This document shows, piece after piece, positions 14,429-19,156 of a stretch of DNA of 19,156 nt. Numbering within the stretch: the stretch's first letter is position 1; the number at the start of each line of letters is the position of its first letter. Origin of the DNA: Deltaproteobacteria bacterium (GTDB taxonomy: Bacteria; Desulfobacterota; DSM-4660; Desulfatiglandales; HGW-15). The stretch covers positions 1 to 19,156 of the forward strand of contig JAFDHB010000055.1 in the NCBI GenBank assembly GCA_019308985.1, read 5' to 3'. Both the position numbers and the translations under genes were made by a program. Below the pieces are notes generated by a model, which had not been told where the DNA came from, did not search any database, and saw only the letters and a program-made list of their open reading frames with translations.

Positions 14429-14659
14429 CTACCAGCCGGGCTTAAGGATTCCTTTCTTTAGCAGATAGAACAGAAGCATCTCGATTGGGTTGTCTTCCAT
14501 GTCCTTGTCAGAAAGACAGTGCATCGATATCTTGTGTGACTCCCAGTATCGCCGGACCTCTTCCTTGACCTCCTCCAGTTGGCGCTCCAAGCTCTGAGGA
14601 GTTTCTTCATAGCGACAGTCTCTCTCATCACGTAGCAGTAGTTTTTCAAGATGCCCCAT
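14429..14659 (-). CDS. Small hypothetical protein downstream of iteron region
   Basis: A 76-residue helical, charged protein (SLERQLEEVKEEVRRYWESH) of unknown family. ATG 14659 (MGHLEKLLL) has GAGG about 10 bases upstream and is preferred. A longer frame starts at 14722, but its extra residues (SQASQLGQVGQRGQV) are just the translation of a 9-bp tandem DNA repeat, which more likely is non-coding. The position beside the iterons suggests a replication accessory role (inference). Confidence 0.5.
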   Translation of the reverse strand: MGHLEKLLLRDERDCRYEETPQSLERQLEEVKEEVRRYWESHKISMHCLSDKDMEDNPIEMLLFYLLKKGILKPGW

Positions 14660-14663
14660 GATT

Positions 14664-14818
14664 ACTTGTCCTCGTTGTCCCACTTGTCCCAGTTGTGACG
14701 CTTGTGACAAATTGAGGGACATGTCCCACCCTAAAGTGTCACAACTTTTACCCTGAGAAGTGATTTAACTCATTGATATTACAGCCAATACGGCTCAAAA
14801 TTCGCAAGTGTCACAACT
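14664..14818. repeat. Iteron-like repeats, origin or operator candidate
   Basis: Five tandem 9-bp units on the + strand from 14664 to 14708: ACTTGTCCT, CGTTGTCCC, ACTTGTCCC, AGTTGTGAC, GCTTGTGAC. Next to them lie two exact copies of AAGTGTCACAACT (14734-14746 and 14806-14818), whose core is the inverse of TTGTGAC. The interval 14747-14850 is AT-rich. Short direct repeats beside a helicase-like ATPase gene fit a phage-type replication origin; an operator cluster is the alternative. The shared core TGTGACA also appears in the arm-type sites at both ends. Confidence 0.6.
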
Positions 14819-14850
14819 CTTAAAGAATATATAATATGATTCTTTATTAG

Positions 14851-15126
14851 TTATCTATTAGGAGGTATCCAGTTAGAAACAGGCTTCAAGCTGAATTTCA
14901 GCGGCTCATACTCGATACGATATCCCTCAAGCCGCGAGCGCGCCTTAGATTTGATAATGTTCAGCCAATACCGTCCCGTGGCCGCATCGCGGTCGAGTGT
15001 CAAATAGAGATTTGCCCGATGAAGCGTCTTGAATTCACCTTCTCCGCTCCTGCTCCCGGGGTCCTTCTGCAAAACGATCAAGACGAGGCCTGTACCTTCC
15101 ATTTTCTCATGAATGCGCTTAATCAT
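14851..15126 (-). CDS. C-terminal part of a split RecA/DnaB-like ATPase
   Basis: Ninety-one residues starting MIKRIHEKMEGTGLVLIVLQ and continuing KDPGSRSGEGEF and RANLYLTLDRD. This is what normally follows the Walker B strand in phage RecA-fold ATPases: a helix, the sensor strand ending in Gln, and later strands. Its ATG overlaps the stop of the gene at 15123-15758 as ATGA, so it could be made by translational coupling as a separate polypeptide. Alternatively one C was lost from a run at 15129-15131, splitting one gene; restoring it joins FAIP directly to MIKRIHEK. Confidence 0.6.
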   Translation of the reverse strand: MIKRIHEKMEGTGLVLIVLQKDPGSRSGEGEFKTLHRANLYLTLDRDAATGRYWLNIIKSKARSRLEGYRIEYEPLKFSLKPVSNWIPPNR

Positions 15127-15758
15127 ATGGGTATGGCGAAGTACCGGGGATCGTCTCCCGATCCTGGTGCGGCCAGGTAATCAATAATGAAAATGCCCTC
15201 TGGTGATACTACGTCTTGAAAGTTCTCATATCGCATAGCGAACTTGAGCCCCTTGAGGGATTCGAGGGCGATCCCGTCCAAGCGAGCTCGCTCTTGAACT
15301 TGCTCCGGGGTCAGTTCCGAAGAAAGATAGGTAACCGGTCTGTTTCCAAGGTTCTTTAGCGCGAACTCAAGGGCCATGCTCGACTTCCCAGCATTGGTGC
15401 GGCCGGCAACGATAATCAAGTCCCCAGGGTAAACTTTGAGCAAATTCCCAAGGCCTAAGGGTAACTCTACCGAGAAATGTTTTTGAGCGTCATTACCGGT
15501 GACTGAAAGGTCCACGAATTCAAGGCACTGGTCCACTTTGCGCCACACCCCATAAGTGCTTGTACTTTCAATGCTCCCTGCCTGTTTCTCGCGTGAAAGC
15601 GCTCGGCGGATTGCAGCCTTTTCCTCTGTTGTTTTGGCCCCCAGGGCATCGTATACGTCCCGAAGCCGAAAGGTGCCATCAACATAGTCCAAAAACCCCT
15701 GAATTTTGGCCCGGACGGTTCTCATCGCCGGGTTGGTTTCGTATAGAATCTTCCCCAT
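15123..15758 (-). CDS. RecA/DnaB-like replication ATPase, N-terminal part
   Basis: A 211-residue protein. The N-terminus (about 1-75; FRLRDVYDALGAKTTEEKAA) looks like a winged-helix domain. After a linker comes a RecA-fold nucleotide-binding domain with Walker A IIVAGRTNAGKSSMALEF (115-132), a strand-end motif YLSSELTPEQV, and Walker B GIFIIDYLA (188-196). It then stops shortly after Walker B, where the family continues with a sensor strand; that part is in the next gene (14851-15126). The likely role is helicase or helicase-loader in replication of the element. The ATG at 15758 follows AGGGG with 7 bases spacing, and that site can be hidden by the leader RNA upstream. No primase is seen in the element. 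Confidence 0.75.
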   Translation of the reverse strand: MGKILYETNPAMRTVRAKIQGFLDYVDGTFRLRDVYDALGAKTTEEKAAIRRALSREKQAGSIESTSTYGVWRKVDQCLEFVDLSVTGNDAQKHFSVELPLGLGNLLKVYPGDLIIVAGRTNAGKSSMALEFALKNLGNRPVTYLSSELTPEQVQERARLDGIALESLKGLKFAMRYENFQDVVSPEGIFIIDYLAAPGSGDDPRYFAIPI

Positions 15759-15840
15759 GTGCCTGCCCCTGTTTTAGCGGCAACCCCAGCAGCGTAGCTC
15801 TGGGGCAGGCATAGCCGAGCCAGAGGCTGCCAGGGTTGAC
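15759..15840 (-). promoter_or_regulatory. Leader RNA that can mask the ATPase ribosome binding site
   Basis: Read on the - strand, three nested stems form one hairpin: CAACCC/GGGTTG (15833-15838 with 15781-15786), GCAGC/GCTGC (15826-15830 with 15789-15793) and CTCTGG/CCAGAG (15820-15825 with 15798-15803). The apical loop carries TGCCTGCC, part of TGCCTGCCCC (15802-15811), which is perfectly complementary to GGGGCAGGCA (15760-15769). That second segment is the Shine-Dalgarno region of the ATPase gene, ending two bases before the ATG. Loop pairing would block initiation, so this looks like a translational switch. Confidence 0.6.
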
Positions 15841-15861
15841 GCGTGTGTTTAAAAGTCGACC

Positions 15862-15903
15862 CAAAACAAAACCCGCTCGCAGCTAAGCTATGCTGGGCGG
15901 GTT
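15862..15903 (-). terminator. Intrinsic terminator of the MerR-like operon
   Basis: On the - strand, AACCCGC (15897-15903) pairs with GCGGGTT (15870-15876), with an inner CAGC/GCTG stem, followed by the T-rich tail TTTTGTTTTGG. It ends transcription after the 15940-16278 gene and insulates the ATPase leader. No similar-quality promoter for the ATPase is obvious between it and 15840. Confidence 0.7.
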
Positions 15904-15939
15904 CAAATGATTTCAAGGTCTTAACGCGCTATGTTATGC

Positions 15940-16278
15940 TTAAAACAGCTTCACAAATAGGTTTTCTATAGCATTGCCACTGCTGTTTTTCTGTAACGGC
16001 TTGTCAGGGTCTCTCGATGCGAGTTGACGGTTGACAACGAGCTCTCGATTCTCTCTGTTCTGTTCTTCTGATTGAAGAAAGTCTTGGACACTCAGACCGT
16101 GCTCGACAGAGAGTTTGATAATTTGCTTCCGCAAGTGAGGTGGGTATTGGCTCAATATCGTTTCGTCAAGATTTGTCAGCCGACCATACTTGAGCAGCTT
16201 CTTCTTTTTGTTTCGGCTTAATCGCTTGTTCAAAAAGCGTTCGGCCAGCAATGTGTTGGCTGAATCAAGTGTTCTCAT
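15940..16278 (-). CDS. Hypothetical basic protein, MerR-operon partner
   Basis: A 112-residue protein overlapping the regulator gene by 14 bases. The N-terminal third is strongly basic (RLSRNKKKKLLKYGRLTNLD), followed by a helical part (SQYPPHLRKQIIKLSVEHGL, then SVQDFLQ) and a polar C-terminus. No family is recognised. The overlap implies co-translation with the MerR-like regulator; it may modulate the regulator or bind nucleic acid itself. Confidence 0.6.
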   Translation of the reverse strand: MRTLDSANTLLAERFLNKRLSRNKKKKLLKYGRLTNLDETILSQYPPHLRKQIIKLSVEHGLSVQDFLQSEEQNRENRELVVNRQLASRDPDKPLQKNSSGNAIENLFVKLF

Positions 16279-16855
16279 GCATCTTACTCTCTGCTAATTT
16301 CAAAAGGCCGAAGGGATCCTCACCCAACCTAAGCAAGCCAATGATGACATCCCGAATAATTGAACTGAGATTAAATGCTTGATAGTCATTCCGATGGAGT
16401 TTTTCGCGGTAGAGTTTAACGAGTTCGGTCTCTCCGCGCGCGAGCGCAACACCATCCGCGTCCCAAAAGATCAGATGAAAGTCGGGAAACGTCAACTCAG
16501 CTTCCAGGGAAGCGAGGTCGCGCCTGGACAAGGCATTCACGAGTGCAAATCTTGCATCCTTTCGCCGGAGCTCTGAGCGGTGCAGGGATTTGGCGATCCA
16601 TTCCTTGACAGCTGCTTCGAAAATTTTGCGTGTAGCAGGGTAGAAAGCAAGCTGCGACGCCTCCGCGCGTTTCATCCCAGAATCTTTCATTTTCAGAAAA
16701 AGCAGAGTCTGACAGATACTGATTTCGTCATATTCATCTGCGTGTCCAGAGCCCCCCGCTTCTTTTGTCGCTTTTATGAGTCCAAGCGTGCGCATCTGGC
16801 GATACAGCGCTGGCTTGAGACCAGTTACTTCGATTAATGTCTTCGCTGTGAACAT
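16265..16855 (-). CDS. MerR-like transcriptional regulator, lysogeny-switch candidate
   Basis: A 196-residue protein with an N-terminal MerR-type winged helix: MFTAKTLIEVTGLKPALYRQ then MRTLGLIKATKEAG, and DEYDEISICQTLLFLKMKDS (about 1-62). The remainder is helical plus a segment (DFHLIFWDADGVALARGETE) that may be an effector or oligomerisation domain; no metal-binding Cys pattern is seen. The ATG at 16855 is preferred to a longer frame beginning at 16957 because GGAG lies 8 bases upstream and the HTH starts there, and the promoter maps in between. A 10-bp inverted repeat covers the promoter, so it probably represses itself. By position it is the candidate repressor of the element. Confidence 0.75.
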   Translation of the reverse strand: MFTAKTLIEVTGLKPALYRQMRTLGLIKATKEAGGSGHADEYDEISICQTLLFLKMKDSGMKRAEASQLAFYPATRKIFEAAVKEWIAKSLHRSELRRKDARFALVNALSRRDLASLEAELTFPDFHLIFWDADGVALARGETELVKLYREKLHRNDYQAFNLSSIIRDVIIGLLRLGEDPFGLLKLAESKMHENT

Positions 16856-16875
16856 TGTCTTTTCTCCAAATCCGA

Positions 16876-16918
16876 TTGATTTTTGGTATAAAATATATTT
16901 TGTAATTTCAAAAATCAA
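16876..16918 (-). promoter_or_regulatory. Promoter within an inverted-repeat operator of the MerR-like gene
   Basis: Perfect 10-bp arms TTGATTTTTG (16876-16885) and CAAAAATCAA (16909-16918) are separated by 23 bp that contain the dyad AAAATATATTTT (16890-16901). On the - strand TTGATT (16913-16918), 17 bases, then TATTTT (16890-16895) form a sigma70 promoter with a start near 16883. The -35 lies in one arm and the start site in the other. Confidence 0.6.
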
Positions 16919-17042
16919 GAAAAAAAGTCCTCTCTCGAAAAAAATCGTGCTTCCCAAAATTGGCTGGCTAAATGTGGAGATACGACTCGATGCAGTTTGT
17001 CGCTATGGTAGGTTTGATTACTGTCTGAAGTACAGTCAAAAA

Positions 17043-17130
17043 ATAAAAAGAGCCTCCGACAATGAAAAAAGACAGACTGCCGGAGAGGCCAAACGAAAAC
17101 CCCCCGAGGGATCTCAGGGGGATTATTTTT
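17043..17130. terminator. Back-to-back terminators isolating the right-end gene
   Basis: Hairpin 1: CCCCC (17101-17105), GAG, loop GGAT, CTC, then GGGGG (17117-17121), followed on the + strand by ATTATTTTT. Hairpin 2: GCCTCCG (17052-17058) with CGGAGAGGC (17081-17089, two-base bulge), followed on the - strand by TCTTTTTATTTTTTG. The pair stops transcription in both directions between the MerR-like operon and the + strand membrane gene. Confidence 0.7.
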
Positions 17131-17131
17131 C

Positions 17132-17160
17132 TTGTCTTGCTCAGAGATTTAGGCTATTAA
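17132..17160 (+). promoter_or_regulatory. Candidate promoter of the membrane protein gene
   Basis: TTGTCT (17132-17137), 17-base spacer, TATTAA (17155-17160); the start would be near 17167, 32 bases before the gene. It lies immediately after the terminator pair, so the gene has its own transcription unit. Confidence 0.5.
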
Positions 17161-17198
17161 TGGCTTAGCAAAGCACACATGAGAATTAGTCTGGGGGG

Positions 17199-17771
17199 AT
17201 GATGAGAATACGGGGATATGCCATAAGTGGGGTAGTGCTTGTTGCTGTGTATATAGGCATGTGTTTGGGCGCCAAGAAAGTGGTGGGAGGCACATGGACA
17301 AGTGCGGCTACTTTAATAGCTCCCTTGATTCTTTTGGCTGGCTTTTATTTTGCATGGCGCCAGTTTGATGCCGCAAGAAAGCAACGAATGTCTGAAATAG
17401 CCTTGAAACTAGTTGAAAGATGGGATTCACCCGCCCTTGAAGAGAGTCGCAAAAAACTTAACGAATTAGGAACAAAGGAAAAAGTAAAAGCGGCTATGGT
17501 AGGCGAAGAAGCTAATTCAGACGAGTTGTACGTATTAGCTAGAGTAGGTAATTTTTTTGATACGGTGGGAGCTTTGGTCGCAGAAGGATATTTAGACAAG
17601 GAAATAGCCTATGACCTAATGGCTCCCCCATTTGAAACATATTATGGACTCTATAAAGGTTTGATTGATGACCCAAGCACTACAGATTATTTCCCCTGTA
17701 TCAAAAAGCTTGAGTCAATTTTTGCAAAAGTTAAAGGGAGCCGAAAGAAAACTGAAGCCAAGCCAACATGA
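17199..17771 (+). CDS. Membrane-anchored protein resembling DUF4760, cargo gene
   Basis: A 190-residue protein with two N-terminal membrane segments (about 8-26, ISGVVLVAVYIGMCLG; about 34-51, SAATLIAPLILLAGFYFAW) and a cytoplasmic helical domain (about 55-185). The order TM-TM, then WRQFDAARKQRMSEIALKLV, VGNFFDTVGALVAEGYLDKE and an acidic helix resembles DUF4760-type proteins; the match is by pattern only. GGGGGG is directly upstream; the second of two adjacent ATGs (17202) has better spacing than the first. It sits alone between the regulator and attR with its own promoter, where phages and satellites carry lysogenic-conversion or anti-phage genes. A defence role is inference. Confidence 0.75.
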   Translation: MMRIRGYAISGVVLVAVYIGMCLGAKKVVGGTWTSAATLIAPLILLAGFYFAWRQFDAARKQRMSEIALKLVERWDSPALEESRKKLNELGTKEKVKAAMVGEEANSDELYVLARVGNFFDTVGALVAEGYLDKEIAYDLMAPPFETYYGLYKGLIDDPSTTDYFPCIKKLESIFAKVKGSRKKTEAKPT

Positions 17772-17789
17772 GGGCCTAACCGGGAAAAG

Positions 17790-17828
17790 TTATTTCGGCC
17801 CCCAACTATGTATAATCCTCTTTTCCAT
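17790..17828 (-). CDS. Twelve-codon ORF with a strong ribosome binding site
   Basis: AAAGGAGGGG (17837-17846, - strand) stands 8 bases before an ATG that opens MEKRIIHSWGPK and a TAA stop. It lies in the transcript expected from the promoter at 17890-17918. It may be a leader peptide, a tiny effector, or chance; the same bases begin the antisense strand of the membrane gene's 3' end. Confidence 0.25.
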   Translation of the reverse strand: MEKRIIHSWGPK

Positions 17829-17889
17829 TTCTTGATCCCCTCCTTTCTGAAATCGGCAACAAGTTGATACAGATTTTGAAGGCCTAAAA

Positions 17890-17918
17890 CTAATATAATC
17901 ATTTTGCCGTTTTGTCAA
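17890..17918 (-). promoter_or_regulatory. Strong - strand promoter antisense to the membrane gene
   Basis: Perfect TTGACA (17913-17918), 17-base spacer, TATTAG (17890-17895). RNA starting near 17883 would run across the whole membrane protein gene in antisense and stop at the - strand terminators around 17043-17121, giving an RNA of roughly 0.8 kb. Confidence 0.55.
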
Positions 17919-17987
17919 CGGTCTTTCCAAAAGATAGATAGCCGATATTTTCTTCGCCTATCTCAGGCGAAATACTATACCAAGAAA

Positions 17988-18006
17988 TGTGACATAAATG
18001 TGACAT
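17988..18006. other. Arm-type integrase site candidates, right end
   Basis: TGTGACAT at 17988-17995 and 17999-18006, 11 bp apart, each followed by AAA. They match the pair at 5726-5743 and lie about 105 bp inside the attR core. Confidence 0.6.
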
Positions 18007-18073
18007 AAATTATTTTTCTTGGGTATTTTGCTTCTATTGTTTCTACACCTGCATATAGTGAAATCAAATAGTT

Positions 18074-18108
18074 AAGGGGTTTCAGTATGTTACCGAAACC
18101 CCTTTGTT
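18074..18108 (+). terminator. Intrinsic terminator at the right end of the element
   Basis: AAGGGGTTTC (18074-18083) pairs with GAAACCCCTT (18095-18104), with GTA/TAC continuing the stem into the loop; TTTGTT follows on the + strand. It closes the element's rightward transcription just before attR. On the - strand it immediately follows the half-tRNA, so it may also stop the abandoned tRNA transcript. The rest of 17772-18073 holds only small hairpins (17954-17970; CCGTT/AACGG near 17907-17921) besides the sites listed. Confidence 0.7.
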
Positions 18109-18110
18109 CG

Positions 18111-18153
18111 CATTACGAGTGAGGTGCTCTGCCAGCTGAGCTACGGTGGCTCA
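18111..18153. repeat. attR core, displaced 5' half of tRNA-Thr
   Basis: Exact 43-bp repeat of 5633-5675. It has no 3' half, so the RNA cannot fold into a tRNA. Because the sequence to its right is the original chromosome, this is the native 5' half of tRNA-Thr, now cut off from its 3' half by the element. Confidence 0.93.
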
Positions 18154-18167
18154 AAGAAGTATATTCA

Positions 18168-18196
18168 AATATAGAACCTTTTGCCCATCCTGTCCA
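18168..18196 (-). promoter_or_regulatory. Abandoned native promoter of tRNA-Thr
   Basis: On the - strand TGGACA (18191-18196), 17-base spacer, TATATT (18168-18173); a start near 18161 would give a leader of about 10 bases before the tRNA 5' end position at 18150. Both hexamers are 5 of 6 matches to sigma70. It now drives only a half-tRNA. Confidence 0.7.
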
Positions 18197-18292
18197 TCAT
18201 TTTCTAGATGCAGGATGACACCGATTCCCGGACCTGTAATGACAAACAGCGTTATGCCTTTTCAACTGTAGTCCTTACTGGAGTGGCGGTAG

Positions 18293-18763
18293 TTACTTTC
18301 GTCCCCGAGTCGAGGGCCCTTTCGAGGTAAGTTTGTCCCTGTGAACCGCCATGAGCGTGACAAGGGCCTTGGCCGCCAGCTTCTCTTCACTGCCCCGCAG
18401 ATCAAAAACCTCTGATTCTGAAATAATGATTTTGTCCCCCTCTCTGATCACCTTGGCCCTGCATGAAAGGGCATCGCCGAAAGCGGGTCTCAAAAAGTTG
18501 ATCTTGAATTCTATAGTCAGGATCCGGAAGTCCCCCCCCACCGTTGTAAAAGCTGCATAACCAGCCGTGTGATCTGCCATGGTAGCCATTACGCCGGCAT
18601 GGATAAAACCATCCTGCTGTCTGTGGTGATCAGAGATGTCCACGCGAGACTGGAAGAATCCCCTCTTGATGATCTCTGCCCTGAATTGACAGTACTCTAT
18701 GAACCCGCGGCTATAATCACAGGCAAGGAACTCCGCCCTGTCCTTGGGTATGTCCTCTAACAT
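18293..18763 (-). CDS. PaaI-type hotdog-fold thioesterase
   Basis: A 156-residue protein of the PaaI/acyl-CoA thioesterase family, which hydrolyses acyl- or aryl-CoA to free acid and CoA. The signature HHRQQDGFIHAGVMATMADH (about 53-72) holds the helix and Gly/Asp residues that form the active site of hotdog thioesterases. It is followed by GYAAFTTV and the strands ILTIEFKINFLRPA and LSCRAKVIREGDKIIISESE. Start ATG 18763 (MLEDIPKDRAEF) gives the usual family length; the longer frame to 18823 adds unlike residues. No strong ribosome binding site. A single gene convergent with nothing in view; substrate unknown. Confidence 0.88.
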   Translation of the reverse strand: MLEDIPKDRAEFLACDYSRGFIEYCQFRAEIIKRGFFQSRVDISDHHRQQDGFIHAGVMATMADHTAGYAAFTTVGGDFRILTIEFKINFLRPAFGDALSCRAKVIREGDKIIISESEVFDLRGSEEKLAAKALVTLMAVHRDKLTSKGPSTRGRK

Positions 18764-19009
18764 CTTTGGGTTTCCCGAAGAGCATCCAGGCCTTTCTATC
18801 CGATGTTGCGAGAATATACACAAAACAAAGGAATAGGCAAGGGGATTTGCTCAAATCATGTTGTTCAGGGCTATCCCTTCACCCTGGGAGAGACTTCGTC
18901 TATCTGTGTCATTTTTCGAGGGGCCCCTAGTCTTGATCATCTATTTCCCGGTGCCCCAAATGGCACTTTGTCCTTGACTCTAATGGAAGTAGTTGTATCC
19001 TACAACTAT

Positions 19010-19050
19010 GATGGCTTCGTAAAAAGTCTAATTTCTGCGTTGGCTTCATC
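19010..19050. repeat. Dispersed repeat, right copy (partial)
   Basis: GATGGCTTCGTAAAAAGTC (19010-19028) continues with AATTTCTGCGTTG and GCTTCATC, matching 11-52 with two substitutions and one missing base. The opposite arm found at the left copy is not seen before the window ends. From 18764 to 19156 I see no gene; 19058-19156 contains other short inverted segments (CAGAGG/CCTCTG, CCCCGTT/AACGGGG). Confidence 0.6.
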
Positions 19051-19156
19051 CCTGCCCCGTTTAATGGGTACTGGTGGCGCTGAATCAGAGGTCTAGGAGC
19101 ACCTAAGAACATCGTTGGGGCAACGGCCTCTGAATCTGGAGTTATTTAACGGGGTA

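Larger units (their letters stand above)
5633..18110. mobile_element. Integrated phage/satellite-like element in tRNA-Thr
   Basis: The unit is bounded by perfect 43-bp direct repeats (5633-5675, 18111-18153), giving a unit of 12,478 bp. It contains a tyrosine integrase beside attL, paired arm-type repeats near both ends, a MerR-like regulator, a RecA-like ATPase, an iteron-like region, terminase small and large subunits, and a cargo membrane protein beside attR. No portal, major capsid, tail, holin or endolysin gene is recognisable. Several genes have broken reading frames. It is best described as a phage satellite or a decaying prophage remnant; whether it can still excise is unknown. Confidence 0.9.

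Noticed and set aside
14664..14708. CRISPR or coding tripeptide repeat
   Set aside because: Units are contiguous and 9 bp long with no spacers; the peptide repeat is explained by the DNA repeat and depends on a poorly supported start.
16776..17168. + strand frame over the MerR-like promoter region
   Set aside because: It crosses the operator and the terminator pair and has no coding-like composition.
17687..17902. Seventy-one-codon - strand frame at the right end
   Set aside because: Its ATG lies upstream of the start site expected from the TTGACA/TATTAG promoter, and most of it is antisense to the membrane gene; only the 12-codon ORF with a ribosome binding site is kept.
18111..18153. A second complete tRNA-Thr gene
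   Set aside because: Only the 5' half is present; the sequence to the left is a terminator hairpin and provides no T-arm or acceptor 3' strand.

Overview
The window looks like a chromosome segment of a Desulfobacterota-type (deltaproteobacterial) bacterium carrying a compact integrated element of about 12.5 kb in a tRNA-Thr gene. The host assignment is inferred from gene content (RNase G/E, PP2C and FHA genes side by side, a DUF1786 protein) and from a palindromic repeat at both window ends; no rRNA or other phylogenetic marker is present.

Left host flank (1-5672): a palindromic dispersed repeat; an rng/rne-type ribonuclease, a small hypothetical gene, a PP2C phosphatase and a twin-FHA protein on the + strand; then on the - strand a zinc-ribbon protein, a structured intergenic region, a DUF1786 protein and tRNA-Thr(CGU).

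Integrated element (about 5633-18110): its ends are perfect 43-bp copies of the 5' half of tRNA-Thr (5633-5675 and 18111-18153). Read leftwards on the - strand, from the right end: a MerR-like regulator with an autoregulatory-looking operator and a partner gene; a RecA/DnaB-like ATPase encoded in two overlapping pieces behind a leader RNA that can hide the ribosome binding site; an iteron-like region; a small HTH protein; terminase small and large subunits; several acidic or hypothetical phage-type proteins; two small genes behind a three-way-junction terminator; an HTH protein; and a tyrosine integrase next to the tRNA. A + strand block (8029-9357) holds a truncated Ntn-hydrolase-like gene and a decayed gene. 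A + strand membrane protein gene (17199-17771) lies at the right end between the regulator and attR.

I see integration, replication and DNA-packaging genes but no portal, capsid, tail or lysis gene, so the element resembles a phage satellite or decayed prophage. Reading-frame breaks occur in the terminase large subunit, the ATPase and at least three other element genes, while the larger host genes are intact. The insertion replaced the sequence upstream of tRNA-Thr: a good sigma70 promoter and a half-tRNA remain at the right end, and the intact tRNA gene now follows the integrase by 20 bp.

Right host flank (18154-19156): the abandoned tRNA promoter, a PaaI-type thioesterase and another copy of the dispersed repeat.
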